This document shows positions 21,634-37,500 of a stretch of DNA of 64,000 bases, in pieces (within the stretch, counting starts at the first letter, position 1; each line of letters opens with the position of its first letter). This DNA comes from Manduca sexta (taxonomy: Eukaryota; Arthropoda; Insecta; Lepidoptera; Sphingidae). The stretch lies in the NCBI RefSeq assembly GCF_014839805.1, contig NC_051142.1, forward strand, positions 62,001 to 126,000, given 5' to 3'. Under the pieces are notes generated by a model. The model did no database searches. It was not told the DNA's origin and saw nothing but the letters and a program-made list of their open reading frames with translations. The position numbers were made by a program, and so were the translations under genes.

Positions 21634-22581
21634 TTAGTTCTGGAACAGCGTGTGGGTGAAGTCTATGTAGTCGAGAGCGTTGGGTATGGGTCGTTCCGTC
21701 TTCGGTTCCACGTAAGGTTTCATGCGAGCTACACAATAGTCCGCCATCTCCTTTGTCAGGTTCTGTAATAATAAAGGTATTATTAGGATGATATGAAATG
21801 TTCACTTATCTTGGACTAAGCAAATATTATGTTTCAATGAATAAAACATCAAACTATACTGTTTAAATAGTTCAACATATGCAGTATTGAATGAGCCATC
21901 CACCCAAATGAGGCTCACAGTTTCTTGTAACTTATCTAATTATACTTGTAGAAACTAGGATTTAAATGGAACTTTAGATTGTATCTATTTGCATAACGCG
22001 CGGTATACTAACAGCGTATAGCTCATCCTTGGTGACGTAGGCGCGGTCCTGGTGCGCGGTGATGGCGCGGAACGCGTTCTCGATCTCCTCCGATGAATGT
22101 ACGTTCTCCGTCTCCTTGCTGATCATGAACGCCATGTACTCCTGCAGCGACACTTGCCCGTCGCGATTCGGATCCACCACATCTACGAGAAACGTATTTA
22201 TTAAGACTATGGCGCAGACAGACTTTAATTCTTATAATCGAATTAGTAACTTCGGAAATCATTATTAGAGCTGGTTGTCTCAAAATGCAACCGTCTATTT
22301 CTATTACCAAAATACAGCCGTCAAAGTGTTGTGTGAAAGCCACTGTTTAAAGGGTATCAGCCAGTTTAGTACTGGTAATATCCAAGTTTTTAAAATGTTT
22401 GAATACTCACTGAGTATAGCCTCGAACTCGGGGTCGGGCTGCCCCTCCTCGACCATGGGCAGGTCGTAGCCGAGCGCGCGCAGGCACGACTTGAACTCGT
22501 GGTGGTTGAGACGACCGGAGCGGTCCTTGTCGAAGTGCTTGAACATCATCGAGAACTCCTTCAGAGCGTCCTCGCTCACAC
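21634..22581 (-). CDS. alpha-Spec: Alpha-spectrin exons 40-42: C-terminal EF-hand domain
   Basis: Exons: 22411-22581, 22013-22182, 21634-21762, residues about 2276-2431. Two canonical EF-hand loops are present: [12 protein letters not shown] (about residue 2293) and [12 protein letters not shown] (about 2336), with acidic or Asn/Ser ligands in place. A further degenerate EF-hand pair follows ([16 protein letters not shown] and the C-terminal helices). This calmodulin-like domain lies beside the actin-binding domain of beta-spectrin and tunes actin binding. The protein ends [12 protein letters not shown], the conserved family terminus. Confidence 0.96.
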
Positions 22582-25500
22582 CTGTACACAGATAACAGTA
22601 TTAGATATCGTACGGAAGTTTACGAAAATGGAGTAAATTTGTTGAAATTCAAGAATATTCTAGAACATACCCGAATGGTTTCTGGCTTGTATCTGCTGCT
22701 CGAGGTTATGCTGCATACGCATGGAGAGCTGGTCGAGCTGGTCCCACTGCTGCGCCAGCCCCACCGTGCTGTGCTCCGTGTATCTGTTGTCCAGGATCAG
22801 GTGCTCTTCTAGTGCGGCGCCTTAGAGATAACGTTAGGAAATGAGTATTATACGTATTATAGTAGTATTGTTCGTGCGGAAAGAGATTTTACATCTTTAA
22901 AGATTTGAACATGATCCTCAGTTGTCTATGGTATAGTAACGTACCCAATTCTTCTAGGCGTCTTAGATCGGCGCGTCTGGCGCGCACCTCCCCGGCGCGC
23001 TGCCGCAGCGTGGCGAGCTGCTGCTCCAGCGAGCCCGTGCCCTCCATCATCGACGTGCTGCATCATAACATTTCAATTACACTCTCACTGGTAAATTATA
23101 TAGTCGATGAAAATTGTTCATCTCTATAGGCGGTTTGAGGGTAGCCTCTTTTAAATATTTAATGTTAACTTTAAGTGACAGAGTGACAGCTTTTAATCGG
23201 TTTTTGATGGTGTAAAACTTTTATTTTAAAGTAAAAAAATATATATATTCTATATGTATATTTCTAAAGGTGGAAGTCGAGTAACGTGACTAACTTCAGA
23301 TCAACAATAAATATAAAAGGTCTATCGATAACTAGTAGGATGTCAGTTTCAGGGTCATGAATATTAAAGTTTTACATGATTTAATGATCGCATACAAGGT
23401 ATACCTAAAGGCAATATTCACGTCACGACATTTCTGTACAAATCGAATGAGTAAGGTTGCAATTTAGTTGAAGTGGTCAATTAGTATTGAAATTAATCGA
23501 AACTAAGAACACTCAGAAATTGTTACGCCTGAAATATTAAAGTTATTTCGATGATGTTTGTTGATACATGAACATTTTGTAGTAGAAGCCAATCGTATTT
23601 AATAGCGAAAATAGAAGAGACAACACGGTGTGCGCGTACAACCAGCGGGCTTGGCAAAAGAACCCAAATTTTTAAATATTAATTACATCAAAAGCTAGGC
23701 GGCCTTGTGAGTCAAATTCTTATTCAACCAAAATGTTCCCCGCTCTTGACGGACGCATATAAGGCGTGTTTGATTATATATAAGTACTTTTGTAAACTCA
23801 TCTTACAGAAGTACTAATAAAATCAGATTTATTAACAAGGTAATGAAGAATATTTTTGCCAAGCCGCAAAGCGTTGCGGTACAATTTTTAGTACAACACG
23901 CGACATTCTAATACTTTACCCGTCCCAGCCTAGCAGCCGGTACCTGTACATCAATATTACAATGAAATATTTTGTCACAATTTTAAACACAAACCTTAAC
24001 TTTTAGAACCCCACAAGGATGAATATATTATACTCAGTTACAAAGCCCAATTTGGACGGAACGTGTGAAGTTGGTGCGTACGTACCGTGTCTCCGTGAGC
24101 CATTGGTGGAACGCGTTGGCGTGTTTAGCGAACTCCTTACGCAGCTTGTCGTTCTCCTCCTGGCGCTGCGCCTCCTTCGTCAGCTCGATGTCGCGCTCAG
24201 CTGCACACACGACATTCATGTTAATTCGAAGCAGTTAGGACGAAATGGGGTGATCAGTACCTCGGTCAACTCGTAATATTGACAGTCAGTTATTGTTTAT
24301 GCGTCGAAAAACGTTACTATAGTATAGTGGTCTTAGAATAGCCATTCCCTAGGGCAATAAGGTATTGCATACCAATGATCTTGCGCAAGTTGCGCCACGT
24401 CTCCTCGAGCGCCTCCATGGTGAACCAGGTGTAAGGGTTAGCGCCCACGTTGAACGACTTGATCTGCTCGTCCAGCGCCGCCAGAGCCTCGAAGTCGCTC
24501 TGTGCCGACGACAGCGACGCCTGCGCAACACATTATACTGTATTGTAACACTTCCATCAAAATGTTAGACAAATGCTTTTGTCGTAAAAGGATCCAACTT
24601 TAGTGTTTTTTTTTGTAATTACGGTTGGTGTTAGTTTTTAAACTCGTCAATCAAAGATTATCGAAGTGGGGGTGTATACGCATTATAATCTGAAACCCAT
24701 TATAGCACTTACTTGGAATTGCGCGTGCGCATCCTTGAGAGCTCTGATCTCCTCGATGGAATTACAGCGCACGGGGTCAGTTAGGTCTTCTTCGGCGTTC
24801 TCAAACCACGAGTTGAAAGCGGATGCCTGGTAACAAGAAAAACAAATACTATTGTTAAATGTATCCTTAAATAAGATGCTGATTTTATTTATGTAAGTAA
24901 GTATAATGTGCATCAAGATAACATTAGCTACGGATGGTGAATGGGCCTGACGTCGATTCCATATTTTTATATTCTATGAGTCTGTAATGTTGTCAACGTT
25001 ACCTTGAGGAATGTGACTAGAATAATGTGGCGGTTCGTGATTTAGTTAGAAGCTACGATCTATTAGACCAGATTAATAAATTGTTACTTTACCTTCTTGG
25101 CGAATGTGAGATACAATTCCTCGATCTGGCGGAACTGGTCCTGCAGCTGCAGCAGACGCTGTTTGCGCGCTGCCGAGTCAGCTAGCAGTCGCTGCCAGCG
25201 CGAGATCACGTCCGCGTGCCGCTTCACGATAGCAGGTGTCTGCTCGTGGTTCGCGGCCACCAGCTGCTCTTTGAGGGAGGTGATGTTCTGGATGCCCTCA
25301 TGCTCGAATGCGGCTAGACCTGTGGGGTTAATGTTACGGTTAGGATTAGCTTTTTCCTTTCTTTAATTAACGGTAACGTATTCGCAATTCAAATGATGTG
25401 AACAGTGTTTCTAGGCAAGCTCGAACAAACCATTAGCTTATTTAAGACCTAAGACCTTTAAGACCTAGAAGTTAACCTTAGAAGTATAAATATAAAATAG

Positions 25501-28500
25501 TTCTATATCACACGGAAACGCAAATACGAAACACAGTCTTTAAAACTACGGTTGTCACTTGGCATAAAACCAAAGAAGACACTCCCACAATTTTGTCTCA
25601 AGGGCACACAGGCTACACTGACCTGCATCGAAGGTGTCCTGCTTGGTAAGCAGCGTTTGCACGGTAGAAAGATCTCGTCCGAACTCATCGGAGCGCACGT
25701 GCGTCTCCTTGTCCGCGATCCACGACTCCACTACGTCCGCCTTCCACAGCAGCTGCAGGTACAGCGAGTTGTCCACCAGCGCGGCCTTGCGACGCGCTGC
25801 CAAACCAGTCAGTTTCTCCAGCTTGGCCTAGGGAAGAAAGGGATATTATTACTTATGTTGGGCAACATGCTTATCTAGATTTTGGCTTGCTTCGCTATTG
25901 GAGATGTTGAAAATTCTATTACATTAAAGTTGAGCGCATATTGAGGCATATCATGTATGTGAAATAGCACAACTGCGTCAGATGCATTGTACGTTGGCGT
26001 CATCAATTTAATTTAATCAGTAGTTCATGTGTAGTGTGGCTATGTAAATATTCAGTGAGTGCGTACCTGTAGCGCGCGGATGCGGTGATCGAGTGCGTCG
26101 GAGTGCAGGTTGCCGGCCTGCAGCAGTGCGTCGCCCTCGGCGGCGAGCTCGCGCACGCGCTCTGCGCGGGCGGCCAGCTCGGCCTCCAACGCCTCGTGCT
26201 TCTTCAGCAGCCCCTGCACCGCCGCCATGCTGTCGCCACACTCGCCCACCACGACCAGCTGCTGCTTCTCGCTATACAATAAACATATTTGGTATTAGCA
26301 TTGGTTTAGTAACTTGCTTGTGTCATAAATTCTTTAATCTTAATAATGTATACCGACATGATGCCACGACATCTTACCTGATCCATGCTTCCTCCTCGTC
26401 AACCTTAGCCAGGAATTGCTGGTAGGCAAGCGACTGCTGCAGTTTGGCGCCTCTCTCAGCCGCGAGCGCTTGTAGTTCAGCCCAGGCCAAGGCCAAAGCC
26501 TTCAGCCTCTGCTCGATCTCGGGCACGCCCAGGTTAGACACGTCCATGAGCTTCTCGCCGGCCTCCTGCACAGCCTGGATGGCGGGTTCGTGGCTGGCCA
26601 GCTCGGCTTCAAGACGCTTGTGCTTTTTCAGAAGGTTTTGGACGCCGGTCAAATCACGCCCATAGTCGTCTGAGGCGACGAGAAGTTTCTTCTCCCTTTG
26701 AGGTTAAAATGTGGATTTAATTTAATAATATTTAAACTTTCAAATTATTGTAGTTGCCTTTTATAGTTTTGTAGATATATGTGTGTGGATCAGTTGTGGA
26801 GGACTTAAAATTTTATCGAAGCCACAGCGGTACTTACTTGATCCAAGACTCTTCGTCGGCGATGTCCCTGAAGAATTGGTGCAGCGTGTTAGCCTCGTGC
26901 AGGCGCGCGCGGCGGTGCGCGGCCAGGTTGCGCACGCGCTCGAACCGCTCGTTGATGGCGGAGCGCCGCGCGCCGATACCCGCGCTGTCGAACTGTCCGC
27001 TCGACACCAGCGCGTCCGCCTGCGCGTTCATGTCTAGTGGGAGGAAGTACGTTAGTGACGCCTATCAAATATCTACGTAGACAGTATATTAGTTAGACAA
27101 AATGTAGCGACAAGTTATCGATCACGGCTCAAGTTAAATTAACTAACACGTCAAATACCGCACGGAATTACCACATATATGTATATAAACAATCAAGTAA
27201 AAAGTCTCACCCTTGATCCTATCCTCGTGAGCCTGTATATCAGCCTCTACAAGCTGGTGCTTCTTCATCAGGTTCTGCACGGAGGCGAGGTCCTTGCCGG
27301 AGTCCTCCGATGTGAGCAAGCTCTCCACCTCTCCGAGCCAGAAGTCCAGATCCTTGACGGCCGCGATGTAGGTACGCTGCTTGTTGGCCTCCTTCAGTTT
27401 GAGGGACTTCTCAGTGGTCTTCTGGGTAAGGAACTCCCATTGGTCCGCGATGGAGGCGAGACGAGCCTGCATTGAAGAAAGCATTTATGAACACATGGAT
27501 ATAACAGTAAATTACAATCTCGGTAAAAATACCTTCAGATCAGAATTAGTCTCATGAGAGACTTTTATAGGAATTTTCATTACAAATCGAGAAGTTCCTG
27601 CTGCGTCGAAACAAGAGAACTATTTATCACATATCCGTATAACGCGTGTGTGGTGCGTACCTGCACGGCGTCCTCGCTGCCGCTGCACTGTCCGCGCTGC
27701 ACGAGGTTGCCGCCCATGGCGAGCACGGACTGGATGCGCTCCGCGTTGGCCGCCAGCTCCGCCTCGAACGCCTGGTGCTTCTGATGCTTCGACTGGATGT
27801 TGGCCGGGTCCTGCACAACCATATTACATATTAATATAATATTAGCATTTTTAAGTTTTATTTTTTGACACATTGGTGGAGTTTGGATTGTATTACTCTG
27901 TCTTGTTCTAATTGTAAATTGATATACAGAAAATTTCGTGACAAATATGGCAAAGTATCTCATTATTTTTTGACCATCTAATGCGGTAAGTATATAAATC
28001 CATGCGCCTGTCTAAACACACAATGAACTCAACATGGCAATTAGGGTAATCGTCAACACTTGTTACCTTGTAGCTCTCTTCGGTGGCGAGCTGCAGTTTC
28101 TCAGCGATCCAGTTCTCCATCTCGTCGGCATCGCGAGAGAACTGTTGCAGGGTCTGCTCATCGCCCAGTCTATAGAAAATATTATAATAAAATTAATAGT
28201 TCGGCCGATTTAACATGTAGTTGTGAAAGAAAAGATTATACAAATATGGAAACTACCTGAATTACTTGTATTAGTAGGTATTAAGGTGACCTCTGATAAT
28301 GCGATTTAAACAACCTAATATTTTAATATTTTATCCTAATATTTTAATCCATCATGATATGTAATAACTAATAAAATGACAATCATTGAAGTAGTATTAT
28401 GATCTTACCTGGACCGTTTCTCGATGAGCGCCTCCTTGAGATGGCGCCAGCGGTCGAGCACCTGCTTGCGCTTGTCGTCGATCGCGTCGGTCGCGTAGTG

Positions 28501-31500
28501 GTCCGAAGCGATCAGCTGGTCGGCCAAGGTCTGCAGTTGTGCGATCTTCTCCTCCTACAAGATAAAATGAAATATTGTGTTTTCAATTTTAAACAAAATC
28601 CTAGTTAAACGTCATCATCGTCAGTAAAACATCCTGTATATAACAACTTCTTGCACATGGGTGTTATTTGTAAAATATATCTTCATTATACGCAATGATC
28701 CCTAGAATGATAAAAAAAATATCTATATTCACTGGCAAATACAATAAAATTCAAAGTAGTATACTATATGTGTACTGACATGCGCGTTGATGGCCTTGTC
28801 GAAGTCCTCGTGCTTCTTGATGAGCTGCTCGACGTTGTCGGGCTGCGCGTGGTCGGGCGAGTCCACGGCGCTCTGCGCATGCGCGTGCGCGTCGGCGGGG
28901 TCGGCCGGCGCCAGGAACGCCTCGCGCGCCGCCATCCACCCCTCCGCCTGCTCGCAGTCGCGGTAGAACAGCTGCAGCTCCAGGTTCTGGTCCAGCTTCA
29001 TGCGACGGCTCACCCACGCCCTGAAAATCAATGTATTTTATAAGCATGCAATTGGGCCTCCAAATGCTACAGAATTTCTTTAATCCTTTTGGACAGGTGA
29101 TCAGGCACTCTTGCGCATACCAAACAGTTTATAATTATCAATTGTAACTTTATCAGGTACGTCACTTACTTCTCCAATTCCTGCCGTGCGTCGCCCATGT
29201 TGTTGAGCTTCTCCTGAATGTCGACGCTGGCGTAGTGTCCGCCCTGCAGCAGCTGTTGGCCAAATAGCTCCAGCGCCTGGAACGTGCCGGCGCGCGCGTC
29301 CATTTCCGTGCGGTGTTCCTGTTGTATACAATGTATTTTAGAATTTATAGTCAATGGCATGGGTTATATTATGGTGGATCTTCAATAGACGCCATATCAA
29401 AGTTTACGATATAGTCGTAACTTTTATACCAATAGAATATACATATTGATGGCACTAGCCAACCAGTAGACATACATTTATTCAACTTTTAAAAGAATCA
29501 ATCAGATGATTTTGGTTCCATACAATTTCATACAGCAGTTTAGTTAAAAATGTTCTTAATACGGTATCTATTGAAGGTTACATCGTAGGTTGAATTAATA
29601 TAATGGAGAATGTTAAGGGCTGTCGTGATTTAATGTGAAAGGTGCCAGAAGGTCTATTTTGAGGGGATCCTTTTTTCAGCACTTAGCCCGTAGCAAGTCG
29701 GGCCATTGTGCATGGGTGCCAAAAGTTATGATCATATATGATCATACTTAAAACAATTGTTCTATAAACTTTTGCATAGTACAGATTGACACATTTTATT
29801 TGAATCCTGCTTAAAAATTCTCACGATTTTACTATTGATAGATACATTTAATAAAAAAAAATATAAAAATTGAATGGTTTTAATACTATTGGCAGATTCA
29901 TGGGTAAGATTGAAAGGAATTGTATGAAGAGGAATTTGGAATTTTGAACTTTATTAAACTAAAAATAAAAGCGTTTTAATTACACAACACACAAAACAAC
30001 ACGTGATCGATACGATTAGAGGAGTCACATTACAAAGAATAAGGGAGACGTGAACAAACACACTGAAACATGAAGGGAAACGAACTGGACTTTACTAGGG
30101 GCCTTGACATATGTACGGAAATTTCTAAAAACATTATTTAATTATTTTTTTCTAAATATTTATTTTAAGGAGGTAAGATAAATATGTTACATGTTTCAAA
30201 CTGTTGCAGATATTTCTTAGGGTTGTGCAACAACACTTTGATTACCTTAAGTCAGCCACTTAAAAAAATATTTTGCCAAACTTATCAATAATTGTTTTAA
30301 AAAATCTCCGTACACATCCCACAACACTGATACATGAATATTGCGCGTGTTATATTATGGCGTGATGTTAGAGTCAGTCGCCTAGACTACGTGTCTGGCC
30401 GCGCCCGCGTGCCGTCGAACGTCACCTATGATAGGAATTTCGACTCGTTTCGGAAAACAGCACATCAACTGTGATAGTATTGGATTATTATCAAAAACTA
30501 ATATGTGCAGATTTGTTTGATAATACAGATTTCTAAAATGAGGACTGTGAAAATATATGTTTACGGATATTATGATAGAATCGACTGCGAGTCTATTTTT
30601 CGACTAAATCTAGAATTTCATTCATTGTGATTTAGTTTTTTTTTAACCTGACTATACGTTTGTTAGCCTGGCAGGGTCAGCTTATAAATGAGGATAGCAC
30701 AATTTATTATGAAGGAGACCGGCTGTTTTAAGAATGAGAAACTTTTTTTTCAAGCTAAAAATATAGTTAAACTAAAGGAAGTACTGGCTACACTAATCGA
30801 TATTCTGATGAGATCATTACGTTTTATTATGATCTACGTTTCTATAAAGCTGTGGGCTTACGGCTTGTGGCACTACGCACCCTATAAAGCCATTAAAATA
30901 ATACATAAAATTCATTAAAACAAATTTGGAATTACGAAACAAATCTGCACATTGTCTGTACAATATGAATTCCTTTTAACGTCTGTAATTATGAATTGAA
31001 TAGATGGTACATCACATTAGTAATACCATTATGGTTTCAACCACAATTACAGCAATCAAAAACAATCCACTTGTCCGCGGTGTATTAATACAGTTAGGTT
31101 CTGGGCACACATGCGTGCAATCGTCTGACCTGCGGCATTATGCCGTAACGCGCGTCTATCTCCAAACGCTGGGTCTAGAACACACACCTTGTATATGAAC
31201 ACCATGAAGGACAGATGGTATTAACATACACATTTTGTACACATTATGAGGGTACATTTTAGATTGAAATGAACAAATGTAAATGTTTAATAAATTAGCC
31301 ATGGAATTCTCTGTTTTGGTATCTTATACTTCTCCTAAACAAGTCTTAGACAATACATATAGTCTCGCGAAGATCAGTAAGAGTGATGGCGACGCGTCGA
31401 ACAGGGTTTAAAATAAAATACTCTGAAAGTAACTTACAGTTACTCTAATGAGTAACTTTATAGTTACTCTAATGAGTAACCTTATAGTTACTCTAATGAG

Positions 31501-34500
31501 TAGCTCTATAGTTACTCTATTGAGTAACCTTATAGTTACTCTAATGAATAGCTCTATAGTTACTCGCGTAAGTTCACTTTATATGGTATAGAATTAATTT
31601 CTCTACCAGGGCAAATTCCCAGTGCAGTCTATTGTCTACGAGATGTATAAGTAAAGAACAGCGCCATTCAATAGCTAAGTCTTATTAAACAGTTTACGAA
31701 AGGTATAAACAATACAATTGATTATAGGTGGGATCATGATATAGAGGTACATTACCTGGTGCCTCTCGAGCAGCGCTTCGGCGCCGGTGACGTCGTTGGC
31801 GAGCTCCTCCGAACTCACCAGCGCCATCATGGAGTTGATCCACGCCATCAGGTCGCGGTAGTCGGATAAGAATCTAGTATAAATACGATACACTTATAAT
31901 ATTATAATATAAAAAAAACGAAAATATAGTAGAGCAGCAGACATCCTTCACAATTCTGTGAATTGCGTAAGTAACTACTAATTAGGTATTTTTGTCAGGT
32001 CAAAAGAAGCTTTAGTTCAGCATAATACCAACGACACAGCAGCTTATACCAACCATAGTAAGAGACTAAAATACGAACTTTCTTTGTAAAAGTTAAAAGC
32101 AAAATAGTTTCTTGATAGCTACCTAACAGCATGTAATAAAGACCTTAGCCTCGTTGTTGATATAATGATCTAATGGTCTATTGCCGTCGTACCTCTGCAA
32201 GTCGTAGGAGTCGAGTAGTTTCTCCTTGCGCGCGTTGGCTCGCGCCTGCAGTTGTTGCCAGGCCTCGTTGATCTCGCGTTGCTTGCTGTAGGTGGCGTCG
32301 GCGGAGTCGCCGTGCGTCGACATGAGGCGGTTGGCGGTGTCGTCCAGCTGCCGGATCTTGTCGCCTAGTGCGGCTAGATCGCGCTCCAGGCCTTCGTGCT
32401 TACCTGTGGGGGAGGAATAGACCCAACTTTAGGAAAATATCAGCTATTACGAACTAGTGCCGGAGATATATTCCTTAGATTAATAGCATATTGTCAAAAT
32501 GCGTAGGAATCGGCAAACTTTTCCCATATGATTTCTACATAAATTTACTTAGGTATCTGTATTACTTGGCCAACCACCACAATCAGGAATTTCTGCGTGG
32601 TTACTATATAGTTTGTTATTACTATTATTATTTATAATATTGATTTAGTTTCCCCCTGCATTGTCCTATAGTCACACCGGTCTAGTTAATTACTATACTA
32701 ACGCTGCAGCGTCTGCACGGAGCGCAGGTCCTTGCCGAGGTCGTCGGTGGCGAGCGCGGCCTCCTTCTCCGCGATCCAGTCCTTGGTCTCGTCGACGTCG
32801 CGGTGGAAGCGCTGCACCTCGTGCGCGGAGCCGAGCTGCGCGGCGCGCTCCGCTGTTAGTTGCTGCAGGGATGTCCATTTCGAGTTCAACTCCTGCGGAA
32901 GGGAAGAACGATGTTGTTAATTTGTTTTAGTAATGTATTGTACAGATACAATGTTGAAGAAGAGTCTCACGCGGTGTTTGACGTGTGAACTAGAGCATAA
33001 CCGTCCGATATCCTGCTCTTTCTTTAAACTGGAACGTAACTGCGGTCTCGTCTAGTACTCTAATACGATTTGCATGAAGTCTGGCGATTTTAAATACTAC
33101 TAGCTGAACTATCAGCATCATGTATATTTTTAATTTACGGATGCACACTAAATAATAAACAAAATATTGTCATATTTGCTACAGATCTGTCAATATACAA
33201 ATCATGAAGGTCTAATCAAAATTCAATAAACATGCATGAGATGATCATCAACATGATTATAATATTAGTGATAATAATATTACAAAAGCTTGTTAGTACA
33301 TTCTCAGCAACAAATGGAACATGTCAGCTTTATTACTACAATTGATTTCATAACAGTGAATCGTTAGACAGATGTTTTGATATTACTATGTTCTGTTATT
33401 ATAGTAGGGTAACAACATGTTTTAACTTTAAGGTATCCATTGCATGTATGAAAAAAGTAACTGCATAACCAGCTACCTGTCCGATATTGCTCACGATTGA
33501 GGAATACAAAGAAATTTCTCACTGTAGACATGTACAGTATTTGTACCTGCATCTGCGTCTTGATCTTGAGCGCGGCTTCCGTCTGTCCGACGGTCATGAG
33601 CTGCACGGCGATCTCGTTCATCTCGGCGAGGCGCACCTCGTTGGCGCGCAGGTCGTTCTGGAAGTCGTCGAACTTCTTCTGCATCACCTCCACCTGTTCC
33701 AGGTCCTCGCCCACGTCCTGCACCTGAGCGTGCATCTCCTGCAAGGAAATGAATCATTGATGTTTGGTAATTCCTGTTAGTTACTCCCGCCTTCTTAATT
33801 AAGTCAATCATATCTACACTGTACAGTGTACTCTATAAATATTTACATAGACTACAGAGTTACACCCAAAATTACATACATTAGGAAATTGCATTTCATA
33901 CAATTTATGATTCATAAATAATAACACATTAGTTTTTAAAGATTTAATAACTGGAATAGTTTTAAGCTCCTCTCTTCAGGACCTTAGCCCATCTTAACAT
34001 GTTGAGGAGCCATTGATATAGCTGTAATAGTTTAAATAACATTATCACGAAACATTAAGCTGTTTACTATTTAGTAGCTGGTACCTTGTCCTTGATCCAC
34101 GTGGCGAGCTCCGCAGCCTCGCGCACGAGCACGTACGCCTTGACCGTCTCATTGAGCTTGTTCTGACGCTCGCGCGCGAGACCCAGCAGGTTGTCATATT
34201 GCGCCTCGATCTGTGAAGAAACATATGGCTCAGAATATATATGTCACTTTAGTCTAAGCTTATTAGTATAGAGTTTAGACTAGCACGTCACGCATCACAT
34301 AACATGATGAGCAACGACTCACTAATGTCTGTGACGCTTGAAGGGATAACAGACTGCAACCTTAAATGTTAACAGAATACTTAAACATTTTTTTTTCAAG
34401 TATATTATACTTGGAAGAAAAGAAAACATTATTATTTTGGAGCGGTTTTAACGAAAACTGTGATATTATAATCAAATATTTCCATATAAGATAGTGAACC

Positions 34501-37500
34501 CACCTGGTTCTGCCTGGCGGCGATGGAGCTGGAGTCGGCGAGGTTCTGCTGCGAGGAGGAAAGTCCAGCGTCGATTTTCTTCACGTAGGCGGCCGGCACG
34601 AAGCCTTGGCGGTCGTTCACCTCCACCTTCCACCAGTCCTGGGACAAGGAAACCATTCAAGTAAGTTCTTATAACATGAACATGATAATATGCAAAACTT
34701 ATTTATTTCACGTATGTTTTCCTAATCCTATTAAACACAAAAAAAACTACGTAGTTTTTTCGTTTTGCCATTTCAGGTTTGTATTATTGTCCTGAGCTCA
34801 TTGAATTTTTAAATCTGTAGACAATGCGGAAATACATGAAAATAGTACTTTTTGGCACCAATGTTTAATTTAGGAAGAAAAGGAAGTATTCATGAATAAG
34901 TAATTGTTAATATAGGAGCATAGTTGTAGGAAGTGTTTATGGTATGCGGGATTTTAATATTTCAATATAAAGCTATTTTCTCTTTGAGTAAATAAATAAC
35001 AAACAATGTTATCTTAATTCAGTGATTCTGCATGATAGCGACCCTGAAGATAATCTGCCACGGCGAGATGAGTGGCATTATAAGCTTCATGCTTATTAGT
35101 ACCTAATTTCATTTACATTTAATGCTTGTAAATTCATTTACTTCAATGAATTACTAATTATGTATTATTTTTTAACCTAATTACAAAAGGAGGTTGTATA
35201 TTTTCAAGGTTATGTATGTAGCGAGACTTTTAGAAAGCTCACGAGTTTATTGTATTTTATTACAGATATGTTACACATACTAAATTAGTAGCACGTGTCT
35301 AGAAATTAAAATAATTTTCACTTTCTCGCAGTCGCAATGTCTCTTCCCATTACGACAGGATATTTTTGTATTGGGTAAATTAAATTGCCTATATTATAGC
35401 TGCTAAAATATGTTATTAATTCCGCGATGTAACAAAAAACTATTTTTTTCTCCCTTGTAGGCGTTATTTATTTAAATATTACATAACTTTAATATCATTT
35501 TCTGTGATAAAAAAAATCATTTATTCTTTTAAACGTGAACTTCTCCAAGCATTTCTGTTCTGGGAATGTTTATTTTCACGTTAACAAAATAAATGTACGC
35601 GTTACCCTTCAACACGGCAGACTAAACACTTCAATCTTATTCGTGCCATAATTTTACAATTTATACGTATCTGCACTAAATAGAATTATTTTAATCGATT
35701 AACTGCCGTTTTGAGTAAACGATTCTAATCTTTATCTTCTATCCGATCCCGTGAATAATTTAAACATTATTCATCCATAATTATGTAAAAAAAATACATT
35801 GTCATAATTGGTCCATTGCGATGGAGAGATTTGGAATAGTTTATTGAAAAAGGCGATTAATAACCTTTTGAAAATCTGTAAATCAAACTATAACTATTCG
35901 GTATCTTCGTTTTCCGTGGGTATTTAGCCTCTGAAAACAATAACTAACACGCTTAATCCCAGTCAAAAAAATAGGAATATTTTTCACATGAACAATCAAT
36001 GGAAATAATAGTTCTAGAATGTTCTACTCTAACTGCCGTTCTAAAGAATCGTGAGATTGCGTTTACGATCTAAGACGCACTATTTCCCGGATATCCATAT
36101 AGGTCCGTTCGTGCCGGGACTGGGTGCGGAAATATGTGAGACACATAGGTCCAAAGAAGTCCCTAAGGATATCCTGGACAATGCGTGTGCGTCAGTCATC
36201 AATTAAATATTAGCGGTGCATTACTCGCTAATGAATATTGCAGTAGACTTTACATATGGGCATAATATATTTTTTGTCAATATATTTTACTTTACAAAGT
36301 ATGGCATACTCAGAAATTGTCATATATTATCATCATCAGCGATATGAAGTATATTGCTAAACCTTGTAGCGCGAATTATTATTCAAATGTAGGTTACTTT
36401 TGATATGTCCGTGTGAAAGTATTTAGAGGTAGTAGAGTTGAGCAAGTATTTGTATTTATCAAGATTTGACGTTTCTGCTAATATTTTTGCAAGGCAAGCA
36501 AGTTATGTAGGTACAATTTATTTCATTTTACAGCAAAAAACGCCTCTAGAAAAGTCAGAAACCAGCCCCTAAATCCAGTTTGAAGCGCAGATTATATTTC
36601 GTGACTACCTTATCGTTAACAAGATAATGACGCTGCGACATAAGCCCCCTCATAATTCATGCAAGTATCACGTCACACATGCTTTTGTGTTGGGTAAATA
36701 AGTATAACACATCTATACAATTTTATCGCGTGCTATTTGTATTGAAGAATATTTTAAATGGTGTTTCGTACAAGTATTAACTAAAAGAATTTAGTATCAT
36801 TATTTTTTTATAGTAGATACGTAGATATTTTGTTCTTTTCTAATAATAGTATAAAAAAAACTAACACACAAGAGGGTGTTAAATAAATATTAATTGAAAA
36901 AGTTAAGTAATATAATTTTTTTATAGTATTTATTTTACGTAATAATAGTAGAAAAGACAAAAGAATTGGTTAACAATACGCTATATTGATGTCAGTGTAA
37001 AATTGTCTAAACATTAATTTTTTAAATTATTTAAAATAGACTTAAGTGAAGAGGAAGATAACACATTTTATGAAGAGTTAGCACTACATAGCATTTAGGT
37101 TCATAAAACTTACTCGGGATTTTTTTTCTCTTATTATTCCTAACAGAGTTCTCTAGGAGCAACGCGATGAGCCAACATAAAACTATCATCTCTACACTAG
37201 TATCACGACTCTATCACAGACGGTTTCACTAAAATACAACACTACATCGTGTTTCACATTCGAGTTCGATTTTCATACATTGTACAAAACGCCGCTATGT
37301 AACGCGCACTATAGTAATTTACTAAACACCAAAGATAATATAACCACTACGTTAACTAAATACCAAAAAGATTTTAATGTTATTGTTATAGACCTGTTTT
37401 TGTTGATTTTTAAAACACCAAACTGCCAGGATTAAAATATTTTCTTTTTTTATTTAGTTTGCCTTTTTTTCATTTAACTATTAAGCTGCCAGTACGAAAT

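Noticed and set aside
30688..30918. A 76-codon plus-strand frame in spectrin intron 23
   Set aside because: No family features, AT-rich codon use and no splice context; likely chance.
31437..31572. CRISPR-like regular repeats
   Set aside because: The units are directly adjacent without unique spacers, in an animal intron; this is a minisatellite.
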